Notes: generated from the letters alone by a model not told the origin. A stretch of DNA of 40,872 nucleotides from Crocinitomix sp. (GCA_030836155.1 JAURQI010000040.1:1-40872); one strand, 5' to 3'; counted from the stretch's first letter, positions 8,420-18,300 are shown. Numbers and translations: made by a program.

Positions 8420-9277
8420 ATGGCCTTTATTTCCTCTTCTTGCGTTAAACATCAAAAAATCATTGACGCTATTCGTGAGCTCAATGCTTTTGGTTTTAAT
8501 GCGATTGAATTGTCTGGTGGAACTAAGCCATATAAATCCATGCGAGAGGATTTAAAAACGATCAAGGCTAATGAGGGAATTGATCTTATGCTGCATAACT
8601 ACTTCCCTCCTCCATCTGAAGACTTTGTTTTAAACCTTGCCTCTGCTAATCATAAAGTTTATCAACAAAGCGTTGAACATTGTAAACGAGCAATCGAAAT
8701 TTCTGCAGAATTAGAAACTGGAAAATTTGGGTTTCACGCTGGTTTTTTCATTGATATTAAAGTCGAAGAGATTGGAAAGAAACTATCACCATCTGACATT
8801 ACAGACAAAAACCGGGCTTATGATCGTTTCTGCGAAGCGCATACAATTTTAACACAGATAGCCGGAAATGACGTTCAGTTATATGTTGAAAATAATGTTT
8901 TTTCGCATTCCAACAACGCATCTTTCAAAGGTGTTAATCCATTAATGCTAACTAACTGCGAAACCTACCAAGAGTTAAAAGAAAGAATAGACTTCAAACT
9001 ATTATTAGATGTCGCTCATTTAAAAGTCAGCTGTCAAACTTTAAAAAAAGATTTCACAACCGAACTTCAATCCTTATTTAACGTATCAGACTATATTCAC
9101 GTAAGTGATAATGATGGTTTACATGATACAAATAATGCGATTGAATTGAAAAGCAGTTTGTATCAGGAATTAAAGCAACTGAATTGGTCCAGAAAAACGG
9201 TTACTTTAGAAATATACGAACCCTTAGAGAAGGTGAAATCATCATTAGAAAATATAAACCTACTACTGGATGCTTGA
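8420..9277 (+). CDS. Xylose-isomerase-like TIM-barrel protein in the nonulosonic-acid operon
   Basis: This is a sugar phosphate isomerase/epimerase-like protein (AP-endonuclease-2 fold). The expected metal-binding positions look intact: Glu in LYVENN, Asp and His in LLLDVAHLK, His/Asp in YIHVSDNDGLHD, and Glu in VTLEIYEP. The family isomerises or epimerises sugars with a divalent metal. Its exact reaction is unknown. It sits between the NeuD-like and CBS-aminotransferase genes, where legionaminic loci often encode a hydrolysing UDP-sugar 2-epimerase, and it overlaps the next gene by 8 bp. A TTG at 8414 overlapping the previous stop is an alternative start; I prefer the ATG at 8420. Confidence 0.8.
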   Translation: MAFISSSCVKHQKIIDAIRELNAFGFNAIELSGGTKPYKSMREDLKTIKANEGIDLMLHNYFPPPSEDFVLNLASANHKVYQQSVEHCKRAIEISAELETGKFGFHAGFFIDIKVEEIGKKLSPSDITDKNRAYDRFCEAHTILTQIAGNDVQLYVENNVFSHSNNASFKGVNPLMLTNCETYQELKERIDFKLLLDVAHLKVSCQTLKKDFTTELQSLFNVSDYIHVSDNDGLHDTNNAIELKSSLYQELKQLNWSRKTVTLEIYEPLEKVKSSLENINLLLDA

Positions 9278-10682
9278 TCAATTAAAATGTAAACAATCTG
9301 GAACCTTACTAGATGTCATGCAAGTCATCAACACGAATGGAAAAGGCATTGCCTTCATTGTTGATGATGAAAATAAATTCTGTGGGGTAATGACGGATGG
9401 GGATATTCGTCGTTTATTATTAGATGGAAAAGATCTTAGCGCTGGCATTCAAGATCTTCCTAATAGTGAATGTACGGTGGCTTATAGTCATGAGTCTTTT
9501 CAAGAAATGTTGGATAAAACGAATGAAAGTGTCAGCATTCTTCCTGTACTGAACGATGCCAATGAACTCGTTGATTTTTTTCAGTACCAAAATAAAGTTT
9601 ATGTACCAGTTGCCACTCCCAATTTAAAAGGGAATGAGTTCAAATATTTGGTCGACGCTTATTTGTCCACTTGGATATCAAGTTCAGGTTCTTATATACG
9701 TCAATTTGAAGATGAGTTTTCAACCTATTGCCAATGTGAATATGGTGTTGCGGTCTCTAATGGAACAGTCGCTATTCATTTGGCACTTGAGGCATTAGGT
9801 GTCGGTAAAGGAGATGAAGTTATTGTCCCAGACCTTACCTTTGCAGCGACGATTAATGCCGTTTTTCACGCCGGCGCCACTCCGGTGATTGTTGATGTTG
9901 ACGAAGATTCGTGGTGTATTGATCCAGCAGAAATTGAAAAAGCAATTAGTCCAAAAACAAAAGCTATAATTCCCGTTCATATTTACGGTCAGGTTTGTGA
10001 TATGGATCGTATTATGAGCTTATCGAAAAAACATAACCTGTATGTAATCGAGGATTGCGCTGAGGCGCATGGTGCAACATTTAAAGGTCAAAAAGTAGGT
10101 TCGTTTGGTCATATCTCAACATTTTCTTTCTTTGGTAATAAAGTGATCACAACAGGCGAAGGTGGCATGTGTGTTACGAATGATGCAGATTTGAATGACC
10201 AAATGTGCGTCTTACGGGATCATGGCATGAGCAAAGAGAAACGCTATTGGCATGACCGAGTAGGCTATAATTATCGTATGACGAATTTACAAGCGGCAAT
10301 TGGCGTAGGCCAATTGGAAAGGATTGACGAAATCCTTCAATTTCGTCGCGAAATTGAGCAAGCGTATAAAGAAATTTGCACCGATATCAACTTTATCCAG
10401 TTTGAGAAAGATTTTGAAAATAAAAATCGCATTACTTGGTTGGTCTCGGCATTAGTCACCAACGGGAAACGCGATGAACTGATTGCTAAACTTAAAGCTG
10501 AAAGTATAGATGCCCGTCCTTTCTTCTATCCGCTAGGTGATATGGAGCCCTATAAAGACTATGTTTTCTCGAATGAGAATAGCAAGAAATTATCGGCAAT
10601 GGGTATAAATTTCCCAACTGGTCAAGCGCTCACTGATAAGCTGAAAAAGCGAATTAAAAGCGTGTTTCAAGAATTTGCATGA
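9270..10682 (+). CDS. CBS-domain / DegT-family aminotransferase fusion
   Basis: Residues about 5-115 form a CBS pair with the motif FCGVMTDGDIRRLLL. A complete DegT/DnrJ/EryC1/StrS PLP aminotransferase follows (about 120-470), with SNGTVAIHLALEALG, EVIVPDLTFAATINA, VIEDCAEAHGA and SFFGNKVITTGEGG. Lys291 is the predicted PLP lysine. The family transaminates keto-sugar nucleotides. Here the likely job is amination of a 4-keto-6-deoxy sugar nucleotide, as LegC does. CBS pairs normally bind adenine nucleotides and regulate the attached enzyme; in legionaminic loci a similar module is found on the nucleotidyltransferase PtmE, so its presence on the aminotransferase is unusual. The gene overlaps its neighbours by 8 and 4 bp. 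Confidence 0.88.
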   Translation: MLDQLKCKQSGTLLDVMQVINTNGKGIAFIVDDENKFCGVMTDGDIRRLLLDGKDLSAGIQDLPNSECTVAYSHESFQEMLDKTNESVSILPVLNDANELVDFFQYQNKVYVPVATPNLKGNEFKYLVDAYLSTWISSSGSYIRQFEDEFSTYCQCEYGVAVSNGTVAIHLALEALGVGKGDEVIVPDLTFAATINAVFHAGATPVIVDVDEDSWCIDPAEIEKAISPKTKAIIPVHIYGQVCDMDRIMSLSKKHNLYVIEDCAEAHGATFKGQKVGSFGHISTFSFFGNKVITTGEGGMCVTNDADLNDQMCVLRDHGMSKEKRYWHDRVGYNYRMTNLQAAIGVGQLERIDEILQFRREIEQAYKEICTDINFIQFEKDFENKNRITWLVSALVTNGKRDELIAKLKAESIDARPFFYPLGDMEPYKDYVFSNENSKKLSAMGINFPTGQALTDKLKKRIKSVFQEFA

Positions 10683-11383
10683 AAATACTAGGTATTATAC
10701 CCGCTCGAGGAGGCAGTAAACGAGTGCCTCGAAAGAATATCAAATCTTTAGGTGGTATACCTTTAATTGCACATACCTTAAATGCCGCAGCGGAATCAAA
10801 TTTATTATTCGATTGCATCGTTTCCACAGAAGATGATGAAATTGTAACAGTTGTAAAAAAGTATGGAGGCAATGCCCCTTTTAAGCGTCCAACGGAATTG
10901 GCTGGTGATCAAATGGGAGATCGACCTGTTCTTATTCACGCATTAGAGTGGTATGAAAAAAATACAAATGAAACGGTAGACGCCATCTGTTTGCTTCGCC
11001 CTACTTCTCCTTTCAGATCAGGAGCTATAATTGACCGCGGCATTCAAAAATTAATTGAATCTAAAGCAGATTCTGTCCGTAGCATGACTAAAGTTGAAGG
11101 GGTGCACCACCCCTATTGGATGTTTAAAGCGGATCAAGGACTTGCTGAAGCTGTTGTACCTGGAGTTTCTATTGATGAGTATTACCAAAGTCAACTTTTA
11201 CCAACTGTCTTTCGATTAAATGGATGCGTTGACCTTATTCGAAAAGATGTTTTGCTCAATGAAGAAGGTCCTTTGTACGGTGAAAAAATGGCTATATTAG
11301 AAACCCCTGAAAAAGAAAGTCTTGACATTGATACACTAGAGGATTTTGAGTATTGTGAATGGTTAATAGACCGAAAACATTAG
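10679..11383 (+). CDS. neuA: CMP-nonulosonic acid synthetase (acylneuraminate cytidylyltransferase)
   Basis: It activates the nine-carbon acid as its CMP derivative for transfer. The N-terminal nucleotide-binding loop IIPARGGSKRVPRKNIK is the classic cytidylyltransferase signature. LLRPTSPFRSG and the C-terminal DIDTLEDFEYCEW, with metal-binding aspartates, are also present. At 234 aa the length is normal. The ATG overlaps the stop of the CBS-aminotransferase gene by 4 bp, and the stop codon overlaps the stop of the convergent downstream gene. NeuA, LegF and PseF cannot be told apart reliably by eye. Confidence 0.9.
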   Translation: MKILGIIPARGGSKRVPRKNIKSLGGIPLIAHTLNAAAESNLLFDCIVSTEDDEIVTVVKKYGGNAPFKRPTELAGDQMGDRPVLIHALEWYEKNTNETVDAICLLRPTSPFRSGAIIDRGIQKLIESKADSVRSMTKVEGVHHPYWMFKADQGLAEAVVPGVSIDEYYQSQLLPTVFRLNGCVDLIRKDVLLNEEGPLYGEKMAILETPEKESLDIDTLEDFEYCEWLIDRKH

Positions 11384-13068
11384 AGCCTATCGATTTCTTC
11401 CTGAATAATCTCAACGGCCAATTCCCCATTCTTGTAAAAATAGTTATTCGTAAACCGAGCATGCGCTTCAGGATCGATATTCGGCAGGTCTCTCGCCAGC
11501 AATGCTATTAAATCCGCTTCTTCGTATACAGGTATCCCCACGCCCTGACTGATATAATTGACGGTGTCTGACTTTAAAAAATCGAGAACAATTAGAGGTT
11601 TATTATACGGAACAAACTCAGCGCCGACGGTTGAATAGCTTGTTATAAAGATGTCAGCCGCTTCAAAATGAGAGGTCAAATCTGAAGTCCTGTCAATTAA
11701 AAAATCTGTAAAACCAACTTCATTAGCTATCTCTAAAAACAAAACATCTTCTACCTCTGCAGGATGCGGTCTCAAAACGAGATAACAGTCTTTCACATTT
11801 AAACGAGCAGCATTTAACACCGTTTTTAATTCACGTTTCCGCAAGTTCATGTCCGGCTGTGGCTGAGTTGCATAAACGATACATTTTTTATCGATTGTTA
11901 AATCAGAATGTTTTTTATGTTGGGGGTTAACGGCTGGAATTCTGCCACTTGTCACAACTTGCTTATTAGAGTAACCTCCAAATTCAACTAACATATTCCA
12001 GTAATGCTCGCCCCATACAAAGGTTAAGTCCGGTAAAATGGGTTTTGTTTTATATTCACCATACATATAAGCAGGGTGACTCGGATAAATAGCTCCGTGC
12101 TGCACACCTATCGTCTTAACTCCTGTTTGATGGGCTGCATATTGAACTACTCTCTGTTGTGCGCTGTTCTCATTTATAAATGAAACCGAGCGATAATTCG
12201 ATTTTTGAAAAAAACGTTTAAATGCACGATAACGGATGAAGTAAACATATAAACTAAATTGCGCCGCTTGAAAATATGCAAGGATCACTTGATCTTCAGG
12301 AATCAGATCATTCCTTGAAGCATTCAGTCGATTGAATAGATTCTTAAGCTCCTTTCTAAATCGCAAGAAATGAAAAGGAGCCTTAACTGACAACAAATAA
12401 CATGCTATGACTTGATCGACATTGTTCTGCGATCGATATCCGGATGTTTCCGATGGCAATTCTTGTCTAGGGTTAAATACGGCCCTGTTTAATAATTTAT
12501 CCATTGAAGAATTCAATGCTCCAAAACGCTTGTCTATCCCCTCAATATTATCATCCCAAACCGATAAGAGTAAGTCTTGTTTATCTTGTTTATAGCGTGG
12601 TTTCCATTGTCCCAAAATATATCGTATCTCTTTTGATACTTTGGTCTTTTTTTGATTTGTTTGCACCTCTTCTTGAAATACTAATCGATCCTCAGCAATA
12701 AACCTTTTCAAATGTCTGTCAGCGGTAATCACTTTTCCATTAGGATAGGCTGATAAAAATTGCTTTATAGCGGCAAGTTTAAATTGAAAATTTCTGTATT
12801 TAAATGTCAGTCTAAAATGCTCTAAGAACCATGGATCAACTCCAAGTTTATCATGGAATGCTTGAAATAAGACGTCATGGTCATTATAGAATGAGATAAC
12901 GCGATTAAACGCCTCTCCCTTTATTTTTTTTTGCAATTCGGCATCCAATTCAATGGCTTCGCATGAAGACATGCAATGACTATATGATGATGAATAATAA
13001 TGTGCTCCCTCTTTTCGGAGTGAATCCGATTCAAAATTTCCATCTATATAATAGCGTGTGTCTTTCAA
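11380..13068 (-). CDS. Large GT-B-like protein, candidate nonulosonic-acid transferase
   Basis: This is not a family I can name with certainty. The C-terminal half (about 300-550) looks like a GT-B glycosyltransferase related to capsule/surface carbohydrate enzymes: TIGVQHGAIYPSHPAY (His324), LPDLTFVWGEHY, YLVLRPHPAE (His435-Pro436) and FITSYSTVGAEFVPY (Ser477, Ser479). An HP motif and a nearby Ser/Thr pair are features of several bacterial sialyltransferase families, and the position next to the CMP-sugar synthetase would suit such a role. The N-terminal ~290 residues are mostly helical and charged, without a recognised domain. No signal peptide is evident, so it is probably cytoplasmic. The 4-bp stop-to-stop overlap with neuA leaves no room for a separating terminator. 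The sialyltransferase reading is inference. Confidence 0.7.
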   Translation of the reverse strand: MKDTRYYIDGNFESDSLRKEGAHYYSSSYSHCMSSCEAIELDAELQKKIKGEAFNRVISFYNDHDVLFQAFHDKLGVDPWFLEHFRLTFKYRNFQFKLAAIKQFLSAYPNGKVITADRHLKRFIAEDRLVFQEEVQTNQKKTKVSKEIRYILGQWKPRYKQDKQDLLLSVWDDNIEGIDKRFGALNSSMDKLLNRAVFNPRQELPSETSGYRSQNNVDQVIACYLLSVKAPFHFLRFRKELKNLFNRLNASRNDLIPEDQVILAYFQAAQFSLYVYFIRYRAFKRFFQKSNYRSVSFINENSAQQRVVQYAAHQTGVKTIGVQHGAIYPSHPAYMYGEYKTKPILPDLTFVWGEHYWNMLVEFGGYSNKQVVTSGRIPAVNPQHKKHSDLTIDKKCIVYATQPQPDMNLRKRELKTVLNAARLNVKDCYLVLRPHPAEVEDVLFLEIANEVGFTDFLIDRTSDLTSHFEAADIFITSYSTVGAEFVPYNKPLIVLDFLKSDTVNYISQGVGIPVYEEADLIALLARDLPNIDPEAHARFTNNYFYKNGELAVEIIQEEIDRL

Positions 13069-13143
13069 TTTAATTCAGGTTGGCATTGATTGGTTAACGA
13101 ATATAATAAGGACTTTGTTTATAAGCTCAGCAAATGAGGCATC

Positions 13144-13230
13144 TTTTACCGTTCTCCATTCAATGCTTCCGTTAACCTCATCAAATTATTTGTTCCAGCT
13201 TGCTTGTTGCATTGAAGTTTAACGGTAAAA
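13144..13230. repeat. Long-range inverted repeat in a 204-bp intergenic region
   Basis: TTTTACCGTT (13144-13153) is exactly complementary to AACGGTAAAA (13221-13230), and TTCAATGC (13159-13166) to GCATTGAA (13209-13216). Together they make an imperfect 18-bp stem with a small internal loop and a 42-nt apical loop. A second pair, GGTTAACG (13092-13099) and CGTTAACC (13170-13177), offers a competing fold. The element lies 76-162 bp upstream of the GT-B-like gene, with no ORF in the interval. It could be a leader structure, or a remnant of a small mobile repeat; I see no target-site duplication. Confidence 0.5.
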
Positions 13231-13272
13231 CGGTTTCAATATGCATATAAGCAAGAGTTTCCAACAATTAAA

Positions 13273-13902
13273 TCACCCTTCAAACGAATCAAGGAATAGT
13301 TCTAAATTATCCATACTATCTAGTCGCTTGACAATTTCATCCTTGGGCAGATTCCACCATTCAGTACCGAGCAATTTATCGACCGTTTCTTTGTCGTGAC
13401 GATACCGAATATGTTTTGCAGGTGTACCAACCACAATGCTGTATGGCTGTACGTCTTCCTTAACCAGCGAGTGTGCCCCTATAATTGCACCATCGCCAAT
13501 TTTAACACCTGCCAAAATCGTGCTATTCGCTCCGATCCAAACATCATTTCCTATGATGGTATTTTGATTATCATCGGTCCAACTTTTGGACTTTTTAGCA
13601 AAACCATATTTCTTTTCATAGGCAAAAGGATGCGTTGAAACCCAATTCGTCGGATGCCCTCCTAATCCTATTCGAACATTATAGGCAATGGAACAGAACT
13701 TCCCAATTGACTTAACATTGCCATCTATAAGTGCGTACTTATTGATAAAAGTATAATCACCTATACTTTCTGCAGCAATAACTCCGCCATACTCCAATGT
13801 AACATGTTTCCCCAACTCAACCTTTTTCCCTAAGCGCGCAGAACGAATTGTGCATGAAGGGTTCTTTAGTCTCATCCAAATTTTCCATACGAAGTGCACC
13901 AT
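13273..13902 (-). CDS. CatB-related (xenobiotic acyltransferase family) sugar O-acetyltransferase
   Basis: This is a left-handed beta-helix acetyltransferase of 209 aa. Hexapeptide repeats run from about residue 20 to 165 (for example IGNDVWIGANSTILAGVKIGDG), interrupted by the loop GHPTNWVSTHPF, which carries the catalytic-type His of the CatB/XAT group. PYSIVVGTPAKHIRYR closes the helix, as is usual for the family, and a short alpha-helical tail follows. The likely role is acetylation of a polysaccharide sugar using acetyl-CoA, given the glycosyltransferase genes on both sides. The acceptor is unknown. Confidence 0.85.
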   Translation of the reverse strand: MVHFVWKIWMRLKNPSCTIRSARLGKKVELGKHVTLEYGGVIAAESIGDYTFINKYALIDGNVKSIGKFCSIAYNVRIGLGGHPTNWVSTHPFAYEKKYGFAKKSKSWTDDNQNTIIGNDVWIGANSTILAGVKIGDGAIIGAHSLVKEDVQPYSIVVGTPAKHIRYRHDKETVDKLLGTEWWNLPKDEIVKRLDSMDNLELFLDSFEG

Positions 13903-14016
13903 AACTATTTAGAAATTTGATTTAAAATAATAAATAATACGTTGACAAGCCATAATCTATGTATATGGGCACACGAAAATGTACAAACTTTACAAATACA
14001 AGTCTCTTAACCATTT

Positions 14017-15306
14017 TTAAAAAAGTTCTTGGAATAACTCACTAATGTGCTGAATAGAAAATTTTTCGAGTTTATCTTTTGAGAACATTTGTAAATTGTT
14101 CGACTGATAAAGCTGATAAAAGTCTAATACGCTTTCCTTGGCACCTTCGACATCGTCAAAGTCGGAAATAGCACCCAGACCATTCTCTTTAATCAGCTCC
14201 CCTGTGTCTCCCGACGGAACACCAATTGTCAAAATTGGATTACCCACTCCCATGTATTCGAAAAGTTTGCCCGGAATTATCCCGTCAACATTTTTGGTAT
14301 TATTCAATAACAACAATGATATAGAACTATTATTAAGCGCTGCTAAAGCCTCCTTATGTGGTAGATAAGAAACATAAGAAACGTTTTCTGTTAAGCCTGC
14401 CTTTTCAACATCGGCAATCACATTTAGATGAACATTACCAATTAACTGTATACGCAGATCTTTCTTAAAATCAGGATTCTCAGCTATAAGCTCTTGCATA
14501 GCTTGCCAAAGCACTTTTGGATTTCTGTCTGAATTGATCGAACCGATGTGCGTGATTAGAAAATGATTTACCTCTTTTTCGTTAGCAAATGTATAATCTG
14601 ACACATCAAATCCGTTGGTAATGATTTTAACACTTTTAGCTCCCATTTCCTTAAAATCATCCCCCCAGCTTTTACTCACCGAGACCAACGTATCAGATGT
14701 TCTAACCACTTCTTTTTCTAAACGATGTTGTTTTCGATCTGCTCTTTTCCCAACATTAAGCGTCTCATAGAAATCAATCTTTGTCCATGGATCTCGAAAA
14801 TCAGCAATCCAATTGATTTTGTCTCCAAAATGCTTTTTCAGACGACAACCAATTAAATGCATGCTATGCGGCGGACCCGTTGAAATAACGACTTCTATAT
14901 TCTCCTGTTGAATTATTTTCTTAAGATATCTCGTTGATGGTTTAACCCAAAAAACACGAGGGTCGGGTATAAAAACATTCCCTCTCACCCATTTGGCAAG
15001 ACGTTTTATCCAGCTCCCTCCTTCATCGACTGATGATGGTTGATTAACATTGCCCTTTTCTGACTTCTTTAGAAATGCTCGATATATAAAATAGGGTTCA
15101 ACTATTTTTCTTTTGAGTACTTTAATTTCTGGTGACACTTTGTTCATCAAGGATTCGTCACGAAGTGCAAAATCCGGATTTGAAGGTGTGTAGACGTAGC
15201 ACTCATTTTGCTCAGCTAGGTACTTGGAAATCTTGAGCCACCTGTGCACTCCTGCACCACCACTTGGTGGCCAATAATATGTAATAATCAATACCCTTTT
15301 TCCCAA
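14017..15306 (-). CDS. Family 4 glycosyltransferase (GT-B)
   Basis: The 429-aa protein has the N-terminal motif ITYYWPPSGGAGVHRW, common to a Bacteroidota GT4 group. The donor-site region near the C-terminus is GKLFEYMGVGNPIL, containing the conserved Glu that contacts the nucleotide sugar. The enzyme probably adds a sugar to a lipid-linked surface glycan on the cytoplasmic face. The start codon is TTG at 15306: the preserved GKRVLIITYYWPP strand follows at once and no ATG lies near. It is 12 bp downstream of the YfhO gene and probably co-transcribed with it. Confidence 0.87.
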   Translation of the reverse strand: MGKRVLIITYYWPPSGGAGVHRWLKISKYLAEQNECYVYTPSNPDFALRDESLMNKVSPEIKVLKRKIVEPYFIYRAFLKKSEKGNVNQPSSVDEGGSWIKRLAKWVRGNVFIPDPRVFWVKPSTRYLKKIIQQENIEVVISTGPPHSMHLIGCRLKKHFGDKINWIADFRDPWTKIDFYETLNVGKRADRKQHRLEKEVVRTSDTLVSVSKSWGDDFKEMGAKSVKIITNGFDVSDYTFANEKEVNHFLITHIGSINSDRNPKVLWQAMQELIAENPDFKKDLRIQLIGNVHLNVIADVEKAGLTENVSYVSYLPHKEALAALNNSSISLLLLNNTKNVDGIIPGKLFEYMGVGNPILTIGVPSGDTGELIKENGLGAISDFDDVEGAKESVLDFYQLYQSNNLQMFSKDKLEKFSIQHISELFQELF

Positions 15307-15318
15307 TGGTTGTATGTG

Positions 15319-18300
15319 TTAATCTTCTTTCGATTCGTTGACGAGAGCTTCTAGTACCTCATTATCATCATCTTCTTTTCGACGTGCTTCTAGATACAAG
15401 CCTGCTAATAGGAAGAGTAAAATTCCGACGCTTCCGATATTCGCCATGGCTCCAGATTTATTGTAGGTTTCTGATTCAAACTCAAAAATAATGTCGTGAT
15501 CGCCAGCTGGAACTTCAATCGCGCGCAAGACATAGTTTGCACGTGAAATAGGCACCTCTTGGCCATCAACATAGGCTTTCCAACCATTATAATAGATCTC
15601 AGAGAAAACAGCTAATTGCTTATCTGTTGATGAAAACGAATACGTCATACGATCTGGATGATAATTGACTAATTCAATAGAGCCACTTCCTGAATACGAA
15701 TCTCCGCTGACATTAGCAGCAAAATCATCATCAAGAATTGTTGTTTTTCGAGGATCCCAACCTTTGACTCCGCCCGAGCTAATCGCAAAGACTTTGTTAA
15801 ACATTGAATCAGGTGCTGAATCATAGACCCAATTAATTCCGGTGGAATCAACAACCATCGCTAAATGTTGATCAGCCGTTGCATTAAACGGTATTTGTTG
15901 GATTGGTTGTGGTTCATTCATTCCGGGAAGCATCACCATAACCTCATCCGTTGCATTCATGGAAATACTGTTTGAGACTGTTTCGCCATTTACTATGACT
16001 TGACCTAATCCCTTATTCTCTAGTTGAAATGCTTCTTGAGCATTCATCGCCATAATCTCTTCATCTGAATTCTCAACCATTTGAATGGATTGTGATAACC
16101 ATGCATTCCCCATAGCTTGTTGATTAACTCTTGTTAATTGAGAATTTTCAACTCCTGTAGCTCCACGTTGAGGCGCTATGAAATACTTTGTATTTAGCAT
16201 ATTGATCACAGCAGGATTTCTTCTTGAAATATGGAAATCAATCAAATCTTGGTATCGACTCAATTTTGCTCCATGATACCCACCTATTGATTTATTAAAA
16301 TAAGAGGTATACGAGCTGTTGAAAGGGTTTCCTTCTTCAAAAACGCGGAAGTGTGTATTTCGATTTAATATTCTAAATGTGATAAAATCTCTTCTTACTT
16401 GTTTTTCACGTCCTGATGCATCAGACTCTTTTAATTCCTGATTTAAGACAGCCAGTGCTGAATCAATTTTTGGTTTTATTTCAGGGTTTAATGCTGACTC
16501 CATATTCAATATCTCTTGTTCACCATTTCCGGCTGTAAAAGGATATTTCATTTGATAAGATTCTACCCATTGGTTATAACGTTTACCTGTTCCATCGTTG
16601 TTCAAGTAGCGCTGATCCACCGTTACCAAATCAATTAAAATGAATAGGGCTAATCCACTTCCCAAGATATATTTTGAGAAACCAAATCGGATATATCCGA
16701 AAATAAGTAAGGCTCCGAGTGCAAAGAATCCAAGTGATCTTAATACATCCGCTTTGAAGATGGATATTCTAGATTGTTCCAAGGCTTCATAGAAATCCAT
16801 GTATTGTTGTTGCATTGAAGTATCCGTCAAGGTATCTACCATAGCATATTCTTGCGCACTAATAAAATCATTAAAGGTTGTTGGTGAAAGCAAGAAGATG
16901 ATCAAGAAAAGGAATAAGAAGCCCGTAGCGATATAGAACCCATTGAGATCTTCTAAAATTTCTTTTCTTTTGGTAATGAGTTTCTGAAGGAATAAAACGC
17001 CTAATAAAGGGATGCACAATTCTGCAACCACCAATATAATGGTTACTGCCCGGAGTTTGTTATAACCTGGCACAGCATCTAAGAAGAAGTCCGTTAGGCT
17101 TGCTTCCATAAACATTTCTCCATTAAATAATGCCAATAAGAATAGAAGCGTATTGGCTGCTGTAAATATTAATTGCTTTTTCCCGGTCAAGAAAATATTG
17201 ACCATATAAAGAATGATAGGCAATAGAATAAAGGCACTGACATAGTTTTTTCCCCAACTTAATCCAATTGCCAATAAGGTGACAGATAATAAAGCCCATT
17301 TATAACGATCTTTTACATAGATCATTCCCAATAAGGCCAAGAACATCACAATGATACCGATATATACCGGGCCTGAAGTAAACGGCTGATCTCCCCAATA
17401 CTGATTGCTCTGTGCAATATTTTGTTGATACTGGCGATCAACGTCATCTAACAAGTCTTTATTGGCCTCGTTTTGACCAATGGCCATTGTTTCTCCACCT
17501 TTAAAATTCGGTACTAAAAAAGTGAAGGTTTCGCCGCGGCCATAACTCCAGTTGGTTACATAATCGCGATCTAGACCTGTGGTTTTAATCTCTTCATTAG
17601 AAGAACCGTCCGGTTGAATGGTCAATGCCGTACCTCCGCGAATGGTTTGCTTTGAATATTCAATTGTACCAAATAAGTTACCATAATTAACCAGGACTGC
17701 TAATACATATCCAACGATTATGAGCCCGGTTGCTTTAGCAAATTTTGGTAGTTGATTACTTTTGAAATGTCTCACTAATTCAACAATACCTAATAACAGC
17801 AGAATAAAGGCCATATAATAGGTGATCTGAACGTGGTTGGCAGCTAGTTCAACCGCCATAAAAGCTGATGATAAGGCAGCGCCTAGAATCCAGTTTTTAT
17901 TCCTATAGGCCATAATGAACCCGGCGATCATAAGCGGCGCAAAACCAATGGCCGCGGCTTTGGAATTGTGCCCTGCTTCTAGAATGACAATAAAATAGGA
18001 TGAAAAACCAAAGGCTAAACTTCCGATCACGCCAACCAGCGGTTTGATACGTAAACTCAGCGATAGAATGTAGAAACCAATGAAATAAACAAATAAGAAG
18101 AAAATTGGTGCTGGTAAACCTAGACGGAAAAGTTTCGTTAAGCCTGAACTTAACCAGTCCCCCTCGTATTTCATTGAAATCTGCGTGGTTGGCATGCCTG
18201 AGAACATGGCATTCGTCCACAACGCCTGCTCACCCGAATTATCTCTATAATCAGCTACTTCTCTCGACATCCCCAAGAAATTGACGATATCCCCTTGTTT

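Noticed and set aside
8228..8455. Open frame on the minus strand across the NeuD/TIM-barrel junction, and similar shadow frames elsewhere (for example 853-1176, 3938-4564, 12504-12701).
   Set aside because: They lie antisense or out of frame within well-supported genes, with composition that mirrors the real coding frame and no recognisable motifs.
13144..13230. An insertion sequence or MITE defined by the TTTTACCGTT inverted repeats.
   Set aside because: There is no flanking target duplication, no transposase and only one copy in the window. It is kept as an inverted repeat of unknown role.
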